DNA of 64,000 nt from Liolophura sinensis (Eukaryota; Mollusca; Polyplacophora; Chitonida; Chitonidae). The stretch spans positions 26,013,764-26,077,763 of the forward strand of contig NC_088306.1 in NCBI RefSeq assembly GCF_032854445.1, given 5' to 3'. Below the pieces are notes generated by a model. It saw nothing but the letters and a program-made list of their open reading frames with translations, searched no databases and was not told the origin of the DNA. A program made the position numbers and the translations under genes. Of the stretch, positions 62,598 through 64,000 are shown piece by piece (position 1 is the stretch's first letter; every line of letters starts with the position of its first letter).

Positions 62598-62963
62598 AAC
62601 AGCTCGTGGCCTATTGGTTAGTTGTTCTTGCTTTTCACTCACGACGCAAGAAGTGCAGGTTCAAACCCTGTCTGTGACAGGACATTTATAGAGCCAACGG
62701 GCCTTCGTGGCAGCAAGTCGTTACGACACTCGTGTAACAGTTTATCCTCTTGTCTTCCACCAATGTGGTATGGATCTCTGTAAGTCACACGTGGAAAAAT
62801 TCGTCAGTAACATGCCAAAGGTCGGTGGTTTCTGCCCCGGGCCCTTCGATTTACATACAAAACTCGCCGCCATCCTATAAGAGAATATTAAAACCACCTG
62901 TTTGAGAATAAGTTTTGGATGTAGCGTTAAGCAAGAATAAATAAACAAATAAACGAATAAATA
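62598..62963 (+). mobile_element. SINE-C copy, near full length
   Basis: Head with A box (gtggcctattggttagttg, 62606-62624) and B box (gcaggttcaaaccctg, about 62655-62670). Body with cttgtcttccaccaatgtgg, aagtcacacgtggaaaaatt, cgtcagtaacatgccaaagg and cgccgccatcctataaga, then an (AATAAAC)n tail. It lies directly after an inverted SINE-A copy. Confidence 0.88.
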
Positions 62964-64000
62964 TATCTAAAAGTTAATTTAATTTGCTTAAGTTCTGAAG
63001 TATATTGTTAACTCTTTGCCATCTATTCAACGCAGTCATTTCACCATTGCCAACAATGTATTTGTATTCATTTATTGGTGTATTAGATAATGGATGTTTG
63101 TCATCTCACTTTTTTTACATTTTGCTGTACGCGAAGAAAAAAGCCAGGAGTTATGTTAGTTGTTTTTTTTTCCTTCTCGCTGTCAGCTTCTTAAAGAGTT
63201 ATTTCAACTCTTGTATGTGTAATTGCCCGAAACGTTTGCAGGTCGACTAAGGACGCTAGAGTTAAGTGATACTCCGGTCTTTCCTCGACTGTAATTCCTC
63301 AACTTTGCGAAACAGCATGGCGATTTTCACAGTCGAGTCTGCAGGAGACGATGTGCAGTCGTGTAAAAAAGAAAGACTTTATTTTCTCTGAAAAATGTCC
63401 CCACAGCTGTGTATCGGAATGATGGTCAACGTCCCTTTAAGGACTTAATGATTGTAGCATACTGAGAAATGCTTTGCCGCCGTTTTACCACCGAGGCGAC
63501 GGGCGTTGTTGTAAAAATCGCCTGCTAAACGGTCGGAACCTTTGATTGATTGCGATAACAAATTCCTGAGGGCGAATCGACTGAGACATTGCCAGTGCGG
63601 TTTTCTTCGCACCCCACAGCAGAAATATTCCTCTCTCTATGCTAATTTTCAGGGCCAAGAAGCTCTCTCTGGGGGGTCCGAGTTAGCTAAAAGCACTTGT
63701 AAAATGGCAACTAATATATAAGATAGTGTACAAATAAAAATAATGATCTAATTTTACTTTAATGTAATAAAAATGTTGAAATTTTTAAATGCAATATCAT
63801 ATATGTATGCATAAGTCATTTAATATGCTTTAGAATAATTAGGAAGAATCGTTTAGAGTTTTTGCTTCAAAATGTTCCGCCTGACAAGGTAAAATTGGCA
63901 TAGTCTCTTTTTACAATTTTTTTTTAATTTGTTGAATGGCAATTTAAAGGCAACAACAACGGTCGAATGATGTGCTATTTGTATATTTTCTTTTCATTTT
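62964..64000. other. Non-coding DNA with an island at about 63280-63700
   Basis: The island is unique and GC-balanced. It contains ctttgattgat (63540-63550, TCF- and Pbx/Hox-like) and gataacaaa (63554-63562, Sox-like). No recognisable protein. The final 300 bases are AT-rich and featureless. Confidence 0.4.

Overview
This is animal (eukaryotic) genomic DNA: AT-rich, largely non-coding, crowded with tRNA-derived SINEs, tandem repeats and TA microsatellites. The SINE families, the Sox protein and the overall texture fit a lophotrochozoan invertebrate, most likely a mollusc (a brachiopod is possible). That assignment is an inference from repeat style and is not proven.

Only one intact protein-coding gene can be supported: a single-exon SoxB2-class HMG-box transcription factor gene (Sox14/Sox21 group) at 35660-36439 on the + strand. 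It sits near the middle of about 60 kb without any other intact gene. Three CCAAT boxes lie 430-670 bp upstream of its ATG. Several non-repetitive stretches (about 3.2-4.6, 6.0-6.6, 9.2-10.3, 18.6-19.4, 20.5-21.5, 49.9-51.3, 58.0-59.2 and 63.3-63.7 kb) have more balanced base composition than their surroundings and no recognisable protein. They are the best candidates for long-range regulatory elements of the Sox gene.

Layout. 0-14 kb: single-copy non-coding DNA, SINE fragments and a 1.5-kb minisatellite (47-bp unit, 7.27-8.77 kb). 14.2-16.1 kb: a SINE remnant, then a dead 5'-truncated non-LTR retrotransposon with reverse-transcriptase motifs. 16.2-25 kb: degenerate tandem arrays, a 21-bp minisatellite, a CT/GT microsatellite, a C-rich quadruplex-type tract and more SINEs. 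25.4-34 kb: a cluster of satellites (30-bp, 39-bp and 74-bp units) with three long TA tracts. 35-36.5 kb: the Sox gene and its promoter region. 36.5-64 kb: 3' flank, a foldback MITE, small minisatellites, many SINEs (five with clear target-site duplications) and two families of dispersed repeats I cannot name.

Three SINE families recur and are named locally: SINE-A (tail around gtataagtgaaatattcttg), SINE-B (tail around gtcatatgactgaaaaattg) and SINE-C (body around cgtcagtaacatgccaaagg). Two further dispersed repeats are called Rep-1 and Rep-2. I saw no defence system, CRISPR array, operon or authentic tRNA/rRNA gene. The most interesting items are the Sox regulatory landscape, the unnamed dispersed repeats, the apparently shared 3' end of the SINE families, and two satellites whose units contain inverted repeats.
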